Shown here one piece after another: positions 55,294 through 64,000 of a stretch of DNA of 64,000 nucleotides (position 1 is the stretch's first letter; each line of letters begins with the position of its first letter). The position numbers and the translations under genes are program-made. The notes below the pieces were generated by a model. The model saw nothing but the letters and a program-made list of their open reading frames with translations, ran no database searches and was not told the DNA's origin. Origin of the DNA: Calonectria ilicicola (Eukaryota; Ascomycota; Sordariomycetes; Hypocreales; Nectriaceae); NCBI GenBank assembly GCA_020809705.1, contig CP085833.1, positions 4,650,001-4,714,000 on the forward strand, read 5' to 3'.

Positions 55294-56064
55294 ATGGCGT
55301 TCACACAGACAACCAGCGTATTCGTTGATTCAATAAGCGGCGTCATCAGCTTAATCGAGAAAATCGTGAAGGTCCAAAGCGAGGCTCCCAACTTATTTAT
55401 CGACCTGGAGGGGCTATCTCTAAGCCGCTATGGAAGCATCTCTATCCTCACGATTTATGCCGTTTCAGAATCATGCGCGTATCTCGTGGACATTCACACA
55501 CTTGGTCCCGCCGCTTTCACCACATGTGGACCTAGTGGAACGACGCTCAAATCTATCCTGGAGTCGCCGTTAATAACCAAAGTGTTTTTTGACGTCCGCA
55601 ACGACTCGGATGCCTTGTATGCGCACTTTGGCATCCAACTCGAAGGAATAGAAGATGTGCAGTTGATGGAAAATGCATGCCGATCGAAAGGACACCGTCA
55701 ATTTGTCACCGGCCTCGATAAAACAATCCAGAGGTTTGCACCTCTCACAGAAGACGAGAAAGCGGCCTGGAGCATCGTCAAGGACAAGGGCCAAGGTCTC
55801 TTTCGTGAAAGCAGGGGTGGCACATGTGAGGTGTTCAACCAGCGGCCAATGGACCCAGATGTCCTTGAGTATTGCATCAACGAGGTGAAATTGCTTCCAG
55901 CTTTGCGTGATACGCTTTGGGAAAAGCTGTGGCCACAGTGGAGGAGAAGGGTGGTTATTGAGACGCGGAATCGAGTTAGAGAGTCCCAATCAGCAAGCTA
56001 TGATCCCGACTCAAAAGACAAGATTCTGGGACCATGGGAGAGGGATATAGCGGTGGTTCAGTAA
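55294..56064 (+). CDS. 3'-5' exonuclease (RNase D/Egalitarian-like) domain protein
   Basis: Single-exon protein of 256 residues with a DnaQ/DEDDy-type fold. Exo I is FIDLEGLSLSRYG (D37, E39). The middle strand-helix, ILTIYAVSESCAYLVDIHTLG and KSILESPLITKVFFDVRNDSDAL, gives exo II with an Asp. Exo III should be YxxxD, but the sequence is YCINEVKLL, so Glu replaces the catalytic Asp. The C-terminal WPQWRRRV..TRNRVRESQ segment is typical of the fungal members of this group. Eukaryotic relatives act on RNA 3' ends or have lost activity and bind RNA. With Glu at the third metal-binding position, activity may be reduced or lost; I cannot tell. It stands between the FAD oxidase and the Zn2Cys6 regulator and shows no evident tie to either. 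Confidence 0.85.
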   Translation: MAFTQTTSVFVDSISGVISLIEKIVKVQSEAPNLFIDLEGLSLSRYGSISILTIYAVSESCAYLVDIHTLGPAAFTTCGPSGTTLKSILESPLITKVFFDVRNDSDALYAHFGIQLEGIEDVQLMENACRSKGHRQFVTGLDKTIQRFAPLTEDEKAAWSIVKDKGQGLFRESRGGTCEVFNQRPMDPDVLEYCINEVKLLPALRDTLWEKLWPQWRRRVVIETRNRVRESQSASYDPDSKDKILGPWERDIAVVQ

Positions 56065-56982
56065 TTTGAATATTTGAATATCAGGAGGATTGACCCTATT
56101 ATCATTGCGATTAACCCCTCACGCCTCTCAAGGCTCCGTGATTTTCTACAATCTTCAAGTATTATATAGTCTTTTCTGTTCTAGAACCATTTTTCTCTAT
56201 GAAGGGTGCACAAATGACCTCCACTTATGACTTTATAGATAGCATGGGTGGTCTGGGTGTTGTTAACAAGGTACGCGTCAGTCGTGCTACTCGCGTACCC
56301 CGCATTGCGCGCGGCACCACATGCCCCTTTTGGAATGGTTCGTGTTCCGATAACGAAAAGATGATGCCTCATACGATCTGGCCTATAGGATCGCATGGAT
56401 AAACATTGTCACGGCAGTCTCAATCAGCCTTCCAGATTGAGGCACAGTTGTATGCAGAAGAGGAATTCACATAGAGCTTGACCGATTTCTCGACTTTTGT
56501 TCTCAACATCGGAATCTGCGTAAATGATAAAGTCGATTTGTGAGATCTTGTGATTATTCAATCCTCCCAACACCAGCCGGCTTAGTCGTTCATCTGCAAA
56601 CCGCAGGATTCACCAATCATTTGGGGTGAAAGCAACAAACACTTACATTTCCGGAATAAGGAAAGCTACCTGACACTGGCCAATTAACCCCCGCCGATTG
56701 CTCAAGGGATCTATTCAGATCGGACCAAATCAAAGGCTGCATAAAGAATAAAGACTTGAGCGTGTGGAGCCACAGCCTAATTCGGATCATTATCAGTGGT
56801 TCAGCTAAGCACCATTTCTCCTCTTGCACAGTACCCTCGGCACTCTCCACCCAACACTGAAAAGGCTGCAGTTGACTCCTCACAAATTCAGCGTACCCTA
56901 GTCAGTTACATGAAGCATTCCTGCAGATGTTTATGCCTTGTTTGGAAATACCCACACTCTGTGCTCACACGACACCGCAATC
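56065..56982 (+). promoter_or_regulatory. Upstream region of the second Zn2Cys6 gene
   Basis: 918 bp. No domain-bearing ORF; short ORFs on both strands at 56181-56402 overlap each other. It should hold the exonuclease 3' end and the regulator's promoter. Confidence 0.45.
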
Positions 56983-58580
56983 ATGGTCCAACGATCTCGA
57001 GGAGGGTTAGTAAGCCCCCTGCCTTCCAAAGAGGTCTGGAGTCTAGACTAACTTAATTCAGATGCTGGACATGCAAAAGGCGCCATAAAAAATGCGATGA
57101 GGCCAGGCCACTCTGCAAGCGGTGCGTTCAAGCCGGCATGGTCTGCGAAGGTTATGGTGTCCGCTTGACCTGGGGTTCTTCAGGCGAAGATTCAGGGAAA
57201 TCTGGAGGGTTTTCCAAACCCAGTCGCCAAACCCGATCCCAGAGAAATCAGATATCTCGGTTAAAGTCTAGGACTGGATCTGTCAGGAATAGTACTTATG
57301 ATGAAGGGTCAAGTCAAGATTCTTCTTCCCCCGATGCATTCGATATCCTTCAACTCCTTTGGGGAAATTGTGGCCCTGTTGGGGTAGAGAGTCTCCCCAA
57401 TCCCCAAATAGAACAAGAGTTGCTTCAGGATTGTGAGATTAACCCCTCCCTCATGAACGCAGCAGTGTTGACAGTAAGATTAGTCCTAAAACATGGTTTC
57501 CTCACCCTTATTGGCAGAAACAATCGCCCGAGCTTGATGGAATCAGAAATTATACCTATGCTTGATAGCTGTGTACCATTGCGGCATACTTGTTTAGCAT
57601 ATCAAGCAAGTTTGTCGGACAGAACGAATGATGCAGCCCCCATGTATCTACAATCTGCTCTGTCTGCTCATCTCGACAGTCTCACGAGACCAGAAGCTCT
57701 TGATTTAGACACAACACTTGCAACCGGAATACTGCTCTGCAGCGCTAGCGTGAGTGGAATGTGAATTTCTAATTATTGGAATCGTAAACTAATTCAGAAA
57801 CAGATAGCATCTCTTTATATTTGGACGCCACTCCTCCCAGGACTGTACGGGCTTTTAGAGCACAGGGGCCTACTGATATCCACTTCGCAGCCTCGAATTG
57901 TCGACCACCTGGTTGAAGTAATCGGCATCTTAGATATCGAATGCTTTACTCTGAATAGATTAAGCACCCCCATGAATTTATGGAAAACTTATATAACCCC
58001 GAGAAGTCTATCCGGCATCGAAGAAAGTTCAGGTCTACCCTACTCGCTTGTCAACTTGCTGGCCGATATAGAATCACCCCAGGTAGAAGACCAGCTTCTG
58101 GCCTGGTTTGGCGAGCCGGCTGATGACTTTATGCAAATTCACCTCTGGGAGGCGACACGGGCTGCTGCAATACTCCAGAGTCGTGCACTTCGATCCGCCA
58201 ACCCGAATTTGATCCCGCAGGATGATCCTCAGCGGTCCATCTCCAAGCCTACCGAAGAATATTTGAGAATGAAGGTTTTTGCATCAATAAAAGCTCTTAT
58301 TGACTCTGGTGATTTTTATACGGAGCATCCAATAGCTGTAGTGATGCTGTACCCTTTATTCATGGCATGCATCTTCACCAAGGAAAACCCGCTTGAACGA
58401 GATCTGGCACAGTCTTCGTTTCAAGGTTTGATAGGTGTCTCAAAATGGCGAAATCATCAACTACTGTGGGACATTATTCTTGAAGTTTGGGAGAGAGCGA
58501 AAACTCGACCAAATGAATCGAGGCTTGCATTAGCTACTGAATTTGTGGCCGAGCTGAACATTGAGGTGTATTTGTGCTAG
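56983..58580 (+). CDS. Zn2Cys6 transcription factor, possible local regulator
   Basis: Predicted nuclear regulator of 495 residues. The first exon is tiny (56983-57005, encoding MVQRSRGG in part); a 56-bp intron (GTTAGT, GACTAAC, ATTCAG) leads to 57062-57749, then a 54-bp intron (57750-57803) to 57804-58580. An acceptor 6 bp earlier at 57797 would add two residues. The zinc cluster is complete: C-x2-C-x6-C-x6-C-x2-C-x6-C at residues about 9-35 (CWTCKRRHKKC, CKRC). A Ser/Arg-rich linker follows (SRQTRSQRNQ), then a helical C-terminal region as in fungal_trans_2 factors. It is convergent with the NRPS-like gene 206 bp downstream, a common arrangement for a pathway regulator. Its target genes are inferred only from position. 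Confidence 0.88.
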
Positions 58581-58786
58581 GTTTTCGGCCCAGTTTACAT
58601 CTCATCTAGAAACAGTTATTTCAACAGCATGACTATGTCTCTATTTCGTGCTATGGACTTTAGCAACTATTTAACATTCACCACAGTTATCCAATCCGCT
58701 TCGCCATATTCGTAGAGTTTTATGTTAGCCTTTGTTTTTGACAATGACACAAACGAAAAGGTTTAATTTTCTTGCTCAAGTACTTC

Positions 58787-61700
58787 CTAAAATGCCCATT
58801 GCTTCATCCAGTTCATCACACAAGCTTCTTGTATAGGGTCCAGGTTTGCCAAAGTTTTTGACAAGCCAACACTCTTGGTAGTGTCGAGAGATCCAACTTT
58901 CCTGTCATCCGTGGCTAAGTCCGCGTAGAAATCCAGTAATTTTGCAGCAGGGTTGTTGTTAATGTCTTGAGAACTGTCCACGTCTTCACGTAGTGTTCTG
59001 ACCCACTCATCTAATGAAACCAGCTCCAGGATTTCACTACCAAGGGACTGTTGCACGCATGGTGCTAGCTTGGCCCAACTAGTATCCTGAGGATTTGAAA
59101 TATGCAAAACAGTTGCGCCATTGTTGGTCTCCAGGGGACTTGTAGCGAGTTCGGCGATGATTTGACCAGCACTATCAACCGGGACCCAGTTCACATTGTT
59201 CATTTTGCCAAGCGAGTTCGGTATTTTGCGCAGGTACTTGGAACTTGCAACAAGGCTGGGAAACCACTCTTGCTTTGGCCACATACCAGCTGTGCTCATT
59301 GGACCTGACACTTGACCCAGGCGACAAATGGCGACAGGTATCTCTGCTTCTTTTGCTGCTTTATCCAACAGAAGCTCCGCGATGAATTTTGATTGCCCGT
59401 ACCCGGTGGTCTGTGGTGTATCCCAACCATCATAAACCTTTTCCATAGTCCCGTTAGGCTCAATCCGCCCTCCAATAGCGCCGGGTGTGGAAATGAAGAA
59501 TATGCGAGCACTAAATCGGGAAAGAATTGAGAAATCAATGATCCTCCGCACAATAGCGATATGATTAGAGAATGAGCGAACAGAAAGATTGAAATCAACT
59601 TTCCAAGCATTGTGAATGACAAGTGTCACTTCATTAAGCAGTATTCGGTATTCTTCCTTTGAGAGACCAAAGTACGGCTGCGAAAGTTTTGCATCAAGAC
59701 ATATGACCTTGGTATCTAGCGGGCAAAGTCCTTTTTCTGACAAAGATTTCCGCTGCCGTTCCATGCTTGCAGGGCCCCTGTTGAGGCAATAGATTCTGGA
59801 TATCGTAGGATTAGCAGACAAGGAGTCGAGAATGTACGACCCTAGTGATCCAGTCGAGCCAGTCAACAAAACTGTTTGGTTGCCGGACGGCATCGCTTCA
59901 GTTGATCTTGCGTTATATAGCATGTTTGTAGCGTGTGCTTCATAGAGCTCTTTCATAGTCTTCTCATCATTGCCACCAGACTCTAGCACAACCTTCTGAC
60001 CCTTAACAAGTTCAGTAAGAGTGGCAGAAAGAGAAGAAATGCTAGGGTTAGAATACACAATCTTCGGCTGCATCAACGGCTTCATTTCTGCAGTGACAAG
60101 TAACTCATTAATACGTCGGGAAATGAAGGTGACTTGCAATGAATCAAGGCCGAGTTCGAAGAGATCGGCATCTGGAGTGAGCCGACAAGCATCAACATCC
60201 ATACACTGTGTGATAATCTGTCTGACGCTGTCTTCTATATTTTTCTTGTCGGTCTCATCATTGATTCCCGTTTCATTATTCTTGAAGAGGGGGGAGATTT
60301 GTTTTCGTGACTGGTATAATGCGTCGAACTCGGTTGCATATTGGTCGACGGTTAACTTGCGCTGAACTGTTCCTTTGCCAGCTCTAGGCATCGGCTTTTC
60401 GGGGGATGTAAATATTATCATATCTCGGTGAATTTGAGCATATTTAGCTGACATTTTATTTGCAGCCTGCACAGAGGGCCAGATGCTGTTTATGGCTTGT
60501 TCGATCTGAAGAACGTTTCTGGGCGACTCGAATGCCTCAACCAGCAAAGCAGGTTGGAATCGTCCGAATCCAGAGACAATTGCTGCAATTACAGCAGGAT
60601 TGGAAGATATCATGTTCTCGATATCGACCGGATTAAACTTTTCGCCGGTCGAAAGAACAATAATATCATCCGCCCGGCCCCTGTATAGCCAAAGATCATC
60701 CTTTGTAGGATGTTTCGAATACAGATCTTTCATTGGCCATTCCGTTAAATCGGGAAACGTTCCAAAGATTCCCTGATATGGTTGATACTCTGGCCTTTTT
60801 ACAATGACTTGCTCATATAAATCTCCGGAAACGTGCCGATACTGGTGTCCCAGTGCAGGGCTAAATCTTGAGTATCCCCAGTCCTCTGGGTCGCATAGTT
60901 CGCTTGGGAGATAACCACCTTCTGTAGTGCCAACACAGGTGAAGAGATGAGTCTTGCTGTTTATTCGATCCCCGGTCTCTCGTGGGCAAGGTCCTCCCGC
61001 GAATGATATCAACTCAAGTCTTGTGAGGTTGTTCAAATAAGTGTCATCATTCGCTAGGTCCACTAAAACGGTTGGAGGAAGACAGCTTTGTTGAACATTT
61101 CCACGAACATGAACCGCATTAGCAATCTCTGCCGTAGGCGGGAAAGGTCCCAACACAGCAGTATATCCGCAATATATGGAGGCTGGGAGGAGCATAGAAA
61201 TTCCTGCGCAATGGAAGAGAGGAAACCCTACATAAAGACGCGTGCCGGCACATAGCGCCGGGAACACAGGCTTGTACCCATGTGAAGGTAGATTTCTGCC
61301 CGCATCAAGCGGTGTGAAGGTTGCGTGGGTCAATGTCACTGGTTTTGACATGCTCGTAGAACCAGATGTGTGCAAGACGACAAAGGGTTCATATTTCGAT
61401 TTCGCAAAAGTTTTTGTGAATGGATACGGTTTCACTGGGACATCTTCAAGCCAATGCCATATTTTGGGAATTTCAACAGTGCGCATAGGCCTTGAGTCCA
61501 AAATTTGTTGGATGATAGGAAGCGGAAAGTTTGGCGGAAGCAGAAACACGGTGCAATTTGTCTTCTCAAATAGAGACAAGTGTGTTTCGAGAGAGTTGCG
61601 AGGGGAATTGAGCAGCAATTTGTACCCCGTTTTGATGCATGCAAGAACCACAACAGCATACACAATGTCCTGAGGTCCCATGTAGGTAAGGGTAGGAAAG

Positions 61701-61945
61701 TTTCTGCCTCTTCCGAGAGTTTTTTCGATATGCCGCGAGCAGCGATCTACAGCCCGGGCAAACGTCTTTGCAGTAATATCCTCAAACCCATCCTCAGGAT
61801 TCTTTGTTTTGGCCACGGAGAAAAGGATGCGATCAGGGTCAGACGCTGCTATTTCATCTACAAGAGATGGTAGGAGGCGTTTGCCTATAGCTTCATTCGA
61901 GGCGGAAGCCATCTTGGGCCTGAGCGTGGATGTGGTTGTTCCCAT
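58787..61945 (-). CDS. NRPS-like A-T-R enzyme (adenylation, thiolation, reductase)
   Basis: Single-exon protein of 1052 residues with the carboxylic-acid-reductase-like order A-T-R. The adenylation domain has the A3 core LHTSGSTSMSKP at residues 191-202, then FPLFHCAGISML, VGTTEGGYLPSE and the A7/A8 region YRGRADDIIVLSTGEKFNP. The carrier site is DLFELGLDSLQ with the phosphopantetheine Ser at 602. The reductase begins with the NADP site TGSTGSLGSYIL near 693 and has YGQSK near 847 (YxxxK) and ICRLGQVSGP. With no condensation domain it should activate a free carboxylic acid, tether it and release an aldehyde or alcohol. A start at MASASNE (61912) is the alternative; the first ATG adds eleven polar residues. 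The Zn2Cys6 gene is convergent downstream and a secreted FAD oxidase is 5-8 kb away. The substrate and product are unknown. Confidence 0.92.
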   Translation of the reverse strand: MGTTTSTLRPKMASASNEAIGKRLLPSLVDEIAASDPDRILFSVAKTKNPEDGFEDITAKTFARAVDRCSRHIEKTLGRGRNFPTLTYMGPQDIVYAVVVLACIKTGYKLLLNSPRNSLETHLSLFEKTNCTVFLLPPNFPLPIIQQILDSRPMRTVEIPKIWHWLEDVPVKPYPFTKTFAKSKYEPFVVLHTSGSTSMSKPVTLTHATFTPLDAGRNLPSHGYKPVFPALCAGTRLYVGFPLFHCAGISMLLPASIYCGYTAVLGPFPPTAEIANAVHVRGNVQQSCLPPTVLVDLANDDTYLNNLTRLELISFAGGPCPRETGDRINSKTHLFTCVGTTEGGYLPSELCDPEDWGYSRFSPALGHQYRHVSGDLYEQVIVKRPEYQPYQGIFGTFPDLTEWPMKDLYSKHPTKDDLWLYRGRADDIIVLSTGEKFNPVDIENMISSNPAVIAAIVSGFGRFQPALLVEAFESPRNVLQIEQAINSIWPSVQAANKMSAKYAQIHRDMIIFTSPEKPMPRAGKGTVQRKLTVDQYATEFDALYQSRKQISPLFKNNETGINDETDKKNIEDSVRQIITQCMDVDACRLTPDADLFELGLDSLQVTFISRRINELLVTAEMKPLMQPKIVYSNPSISSLSATLTELVKGQKVVLESGGNDEKTMKELYEAHATNMLYNARSTEAMPSGNQTVLLTGSTGSLGSYILDSLSANPTISRIYCLNRGPASMERQRKSLSEKGLCPLDTKVICLDAKLSQPYFGLSKEEYRILLNEVTLVIHNAWKVDFNLSVRSFSNHIAIVRRIIDFSILSRFSARIFFISTPGAIGGRIEPNGTMEKVYDGWDTPQTTGYGQSKFIAELLLDKAAKEAEIPVAICRLGQVSGPMSTAGMWPKQEWFPSLVASSKYLRKIPNSLGKMNNVNWVPVDSAGQIIAELATSPLETNNGATVLHISNPQDTSWAKLAPCVQQSLGSEILELVSLDEWVRTLREDVDSSQDINNNPAAKLLDFYADLATDDRKVGSLDTTKSVGLSKTLANLDPIQEACVMNWMKQWAF

Positions 61946-62445
61946 GTTCCCTTGATTTCGGTGGCGAAAAAAGTTGATTTCAACGAGACTTTTTACAAAT
62001 TAAATTGATGGATAGACAAAATTCGGTCGGGCTTTAGAGGAAACGGGAGCGGTATAAATATTGGTGCTCTAGGGACCTTTGCATCACATGTGCAGACATC
62101 GGGCAGCGCGATTGATATGTATGTCTTACATGTCTGTGGCTAGCTGAAGGAATGCGGAAGGCTTCCGTTATGTCCTATCATTCAACTGTATCCGTGCATT
62201 ATTTCTTCCTAAGCAATGGTTCGTCTTGTCTGACTCCTCACCCAATCGAGTCGCCAATATTCCTCCACGCATGCATGCATATTATTGGTGATCCTCTCCG
62301 ACCATTTCCTATTTGGCAAAAGCCAAGGAAACCACCCTCGCTTAGCGACATCTTCCAAAAGCAGCCATCTTTTCAATTAGACATTATTTTCATTCTCATT
62401 GGCGGAGAGCCCACCAAATGTTCGTCAGCTCAGCAGAGTCCTAGT
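61946..62445. promoter_or_regulatory. Upstream region of the NRPS-like gene and 3' region of the last HET gene
   Basis: 500 bp. Plus-strand TATAAATA at 62053-62060 reads TATTTATA on the minus strand and could serve the NRPS-like gene weakly. A plus ORF at 62152-62505 overlaps the HET gene end and has no motif. Confidence 0.4.
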
Positions 62446-64000
62446 TCACACCAAGACTACATCTCGTTTATCCAAATTCTTCTCCGAAATCCAAGAAAGT
62501 GCTGAGTTTTGGTGGGAAAATGACATGTCACCCGCAATTCCAATTCGTGCATAGGTTTCTTGGATCCCGAAATCTGCGTGTTTTTGAATAATCAGGCCGA
62601 TTTGATACTTAGATGCGTTTGACACGGCGCAGACCACTTCCAGAAAGTAAAAAGGCTCCTTCTCTCTGATCTCGCCATGTTTTGATAGCGAAACATCTGG
62701 ATAGAATGGCAGCCTCCGTCCAGACTTGCCTTCAACATACCATTCTGTTCGGAGTGGGGATGTTTTAGCCTCAAAATATTGCTTGCCAACTCTGACTTCC
62801 GTTACCCATGCTTTCAAGCGTACGTGGGGGTTTGCTTTTTTACTACCCTGATCATGTTGAGGAGAGTAGTAGTATACACAGTCGATAGCCTGGATACCAT
62901 GTTCGAAGTATGCGTCATCCATGATAAAGTTTAAGCGGCTCTTGGAAGCTGAATCTACTTTAGTTGGCCAGTTGATTCCAGAATCGATTGATATCCAAGA
63001 CCATGAAGGCTTGCGGACTCTATGTGTCGTGAGAGGAGTTGACTGGTCACACCTCCACAGCAGATCGTATGGAAGAGCATCTTTCCACAACCCGGAAATG
63101 TAAAGATCGGGGTACTCGGCGGGTCGTAGTAGCTGGGCGATACCGGCTATCGCAATCTCCCTATCATCAGGTCTGGTTAAGGATCGGCGTGTATAGGCCT
63201 TAACACACTCTCTCCACATAGCACGCAGACGATCGGGAGTGGGTTGATCGATACATAGCTGGAAAGCAGCGTTCATGTTGTTGATGCGTCGATCCTGGCC
63301 GGCTATCTTGCCGCACTGACACCTGACATGCCCTTTACACTCCCAAACCAACTCCACAGCGGTGAAGTGGACAATTCGTCGCGCCAATAGGCGCTCCTGA
63401 AATGCCCACCCTCTGCATAGAAGTGGTATATTGTCATGGATAAAACCTTCCCATTCAACACGAGGTCTACTTCGACAAGCCTGCATAACGGTATGGAAAC
63501 GCTCGTCGTCCAAAGTATTCTCGGCTACCCTCGAGTACAGACCGTCTTCTGTACCGGCTGATGACATAGCCGCAATCACGAGAATGGCATCTGAGTAAAC
63601 GAGCCCCATCTTTTGGGCTTCAGAGCGCCATTCTTCTTGGTCATCCTGCACGATACACAAGGCATCGACCCAGATGTACCTGAAGCCAAGGTTCCTGGCA
63701 AGCTCGAATGCTTCCATAATAGTTGCGGGCAGTGACTCTGATTGGATGCGCTGTTGCATATCAGGCAGGGTTGTCTTGGTAGCTTTGAGATTTCCTGTCG
63801 AGCCCCAACAGTAGCTCAATGCCACGAATTCGGGTACCGGGCTCAGCGATCCCACATCTACAACGCGAGACTCACTAGACTTGGGTAAGAGTTCCACAAG
63901 CCGCTTTGGAAATGAGCCAGAGCGAGGATTGCTACACCCGAAAGATTGGTGTTGGTTAGTACATTCTTCCAACCAAATCTTGATAGATTCGACTTCATTT
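62446..64000 (-). CDS. HET-domain protein, 5' end outside window
   Basis: Second heterokaryon-incompatibility protein, transcribed from beyond the window end. The open frame continues to the edge (NEVESIKIWLEEC leads into the visible part), so the true start is missing. The HET core is complete: EFVALSYCWGSTGNL, LARNLGFRYIWVDALCIVQDD, LVYSDAILVIAA, LLCRGWAFQERLLARRIVHF and VWECKGHVRCQCG. The C-terminal half has PSWSWISIDSG and ends RDVVLV. It has the same order of motifs as the HET gene at 42-44 kb but is clearly diverged from it, so this is not a recent copy. HET proteins trigger cell death on fusion of unlike individuals, and often their partners are NLR-like genes. No partner is visible on this side of the window. 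Confidence 0.9.
   Translation of the reverse strand, partial: NEVESIKIWLEECTNQHQSFGCSNPRSGSFPKRLVELLPKSSESRVVDVGSLSPVPEFVALSYCWGSTGNLKATKTTLPDMQQRIQSESLPATIMEAFELARNLGFRYIWVDALCIVQDDQEEWRSEAQKMGLVYSDAILVIAAMSSAGTEDGLYSRVAENTLDDERFHTVMQACRSRPRVEWEGFIHDNIPLLCRGWAFQERLLARRIVHFTAVELVWECKGHVRCQCGKIAGQDRRINNMNAAFQLCIDQPTPDRLRAMWRECVKAYTRRSLTRPDDREIAIAGIAQLLRPAEYPDLYISGLWKDALPYDLLWRCDQSTPLTTHRVRKPSWSWISIDSGINWPTKVDSASKSRLNFIMDDAYFEHGIQAIDCVYYYSPQHDQGSKKANPHVRLKAWVTEVRVGKQYFEAKTSPLRTEWYVEGKSGRRLPFYPDVSLSKHGEIREKEPFYFLEVVCAVSNASKYQIGLIIQKHADFGIQETYARIGIAGDMSFSHQNSALSWISEKNLDKRDVVLV

Overview
The window looks like nuclear DNA of a filamentous ascomycete (Pezizomycotina, probably a sordariomycete; a hypocrealean such as Trichoderma or a relative is a guess). 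Genes carry short introns (about 40-95 bp) with GT..AG ends and CTAAC/CTGAC-type branch sites. The families are typical of these fungi: NACHT-ankyrin receptors, HET proteins, Zn2Cys6 regulators, a myosin-head chitin synthase, RTA1, DUF6604 and a PhiA-like wall protein. I recognised no rRNA, tRNA, CRISPR array or intact transposon.

Layout. 1-3387 (-): PNP-NACHT-ankyrin receptor, 3' end outside the window, with an in-frame stop. 4022-9352: F-box protein, C2H2 zinc-finger protein, NTF2/flavin monooxygenase fusion. 11279-18085: RTA1 membrane protein divergent from a class V/VII-type chitin synthase. 19440-22461: DHA1-like MFS transporter, tail to tail with a Zn2Cys6 regulator. 23693-30099: a 2103-residue NACHT-ankyrin protein. 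31119-34239: two divergent, unrecognised genes, each with a helical region and a hydrophobic hairpin. 35071-39199: monocarboxylate-type MFS transporter and two secreted proteins. 39276-47521: an ankyrin-only protein, a relic of a helical N-terminal domain, a HET protein with a probable frameshift, and a DUF6604 protein. A diverged direct repeat shows that a second HET gene 3' end once lay at about 39.3 kb. 48354-50276: DUF218/YdcF-like protein and a 94-residue six-cysteine secreted protein whose two exons are short. 52024-61945: secreted FAD oxidase, RNase D-like protein, Zn2Cys6 regulator and an NRPS-like A-T-R enzyme, a possible small metabolite locus. 62446-64000 (-): a second HET protein, 5' end outside the window.

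The theme is self/non-self recognition: two NACHT-ankyrin receptors, an ankyrin-only protein, two HET proteins, a DUF6604 protein and at least two broken relics, mixed with wall, secretion and transport genes. This mosaic of duplicates and decaying copies suggests a fast-evolving accessory region. The most novel-looking element is the divergent hairpin pair at 31.1-34.2 kb, next to the giant NACHT-ankyrin gene. Exon structures were deduced by hand from reading frames, splice signals and family motifs; no database search was run.
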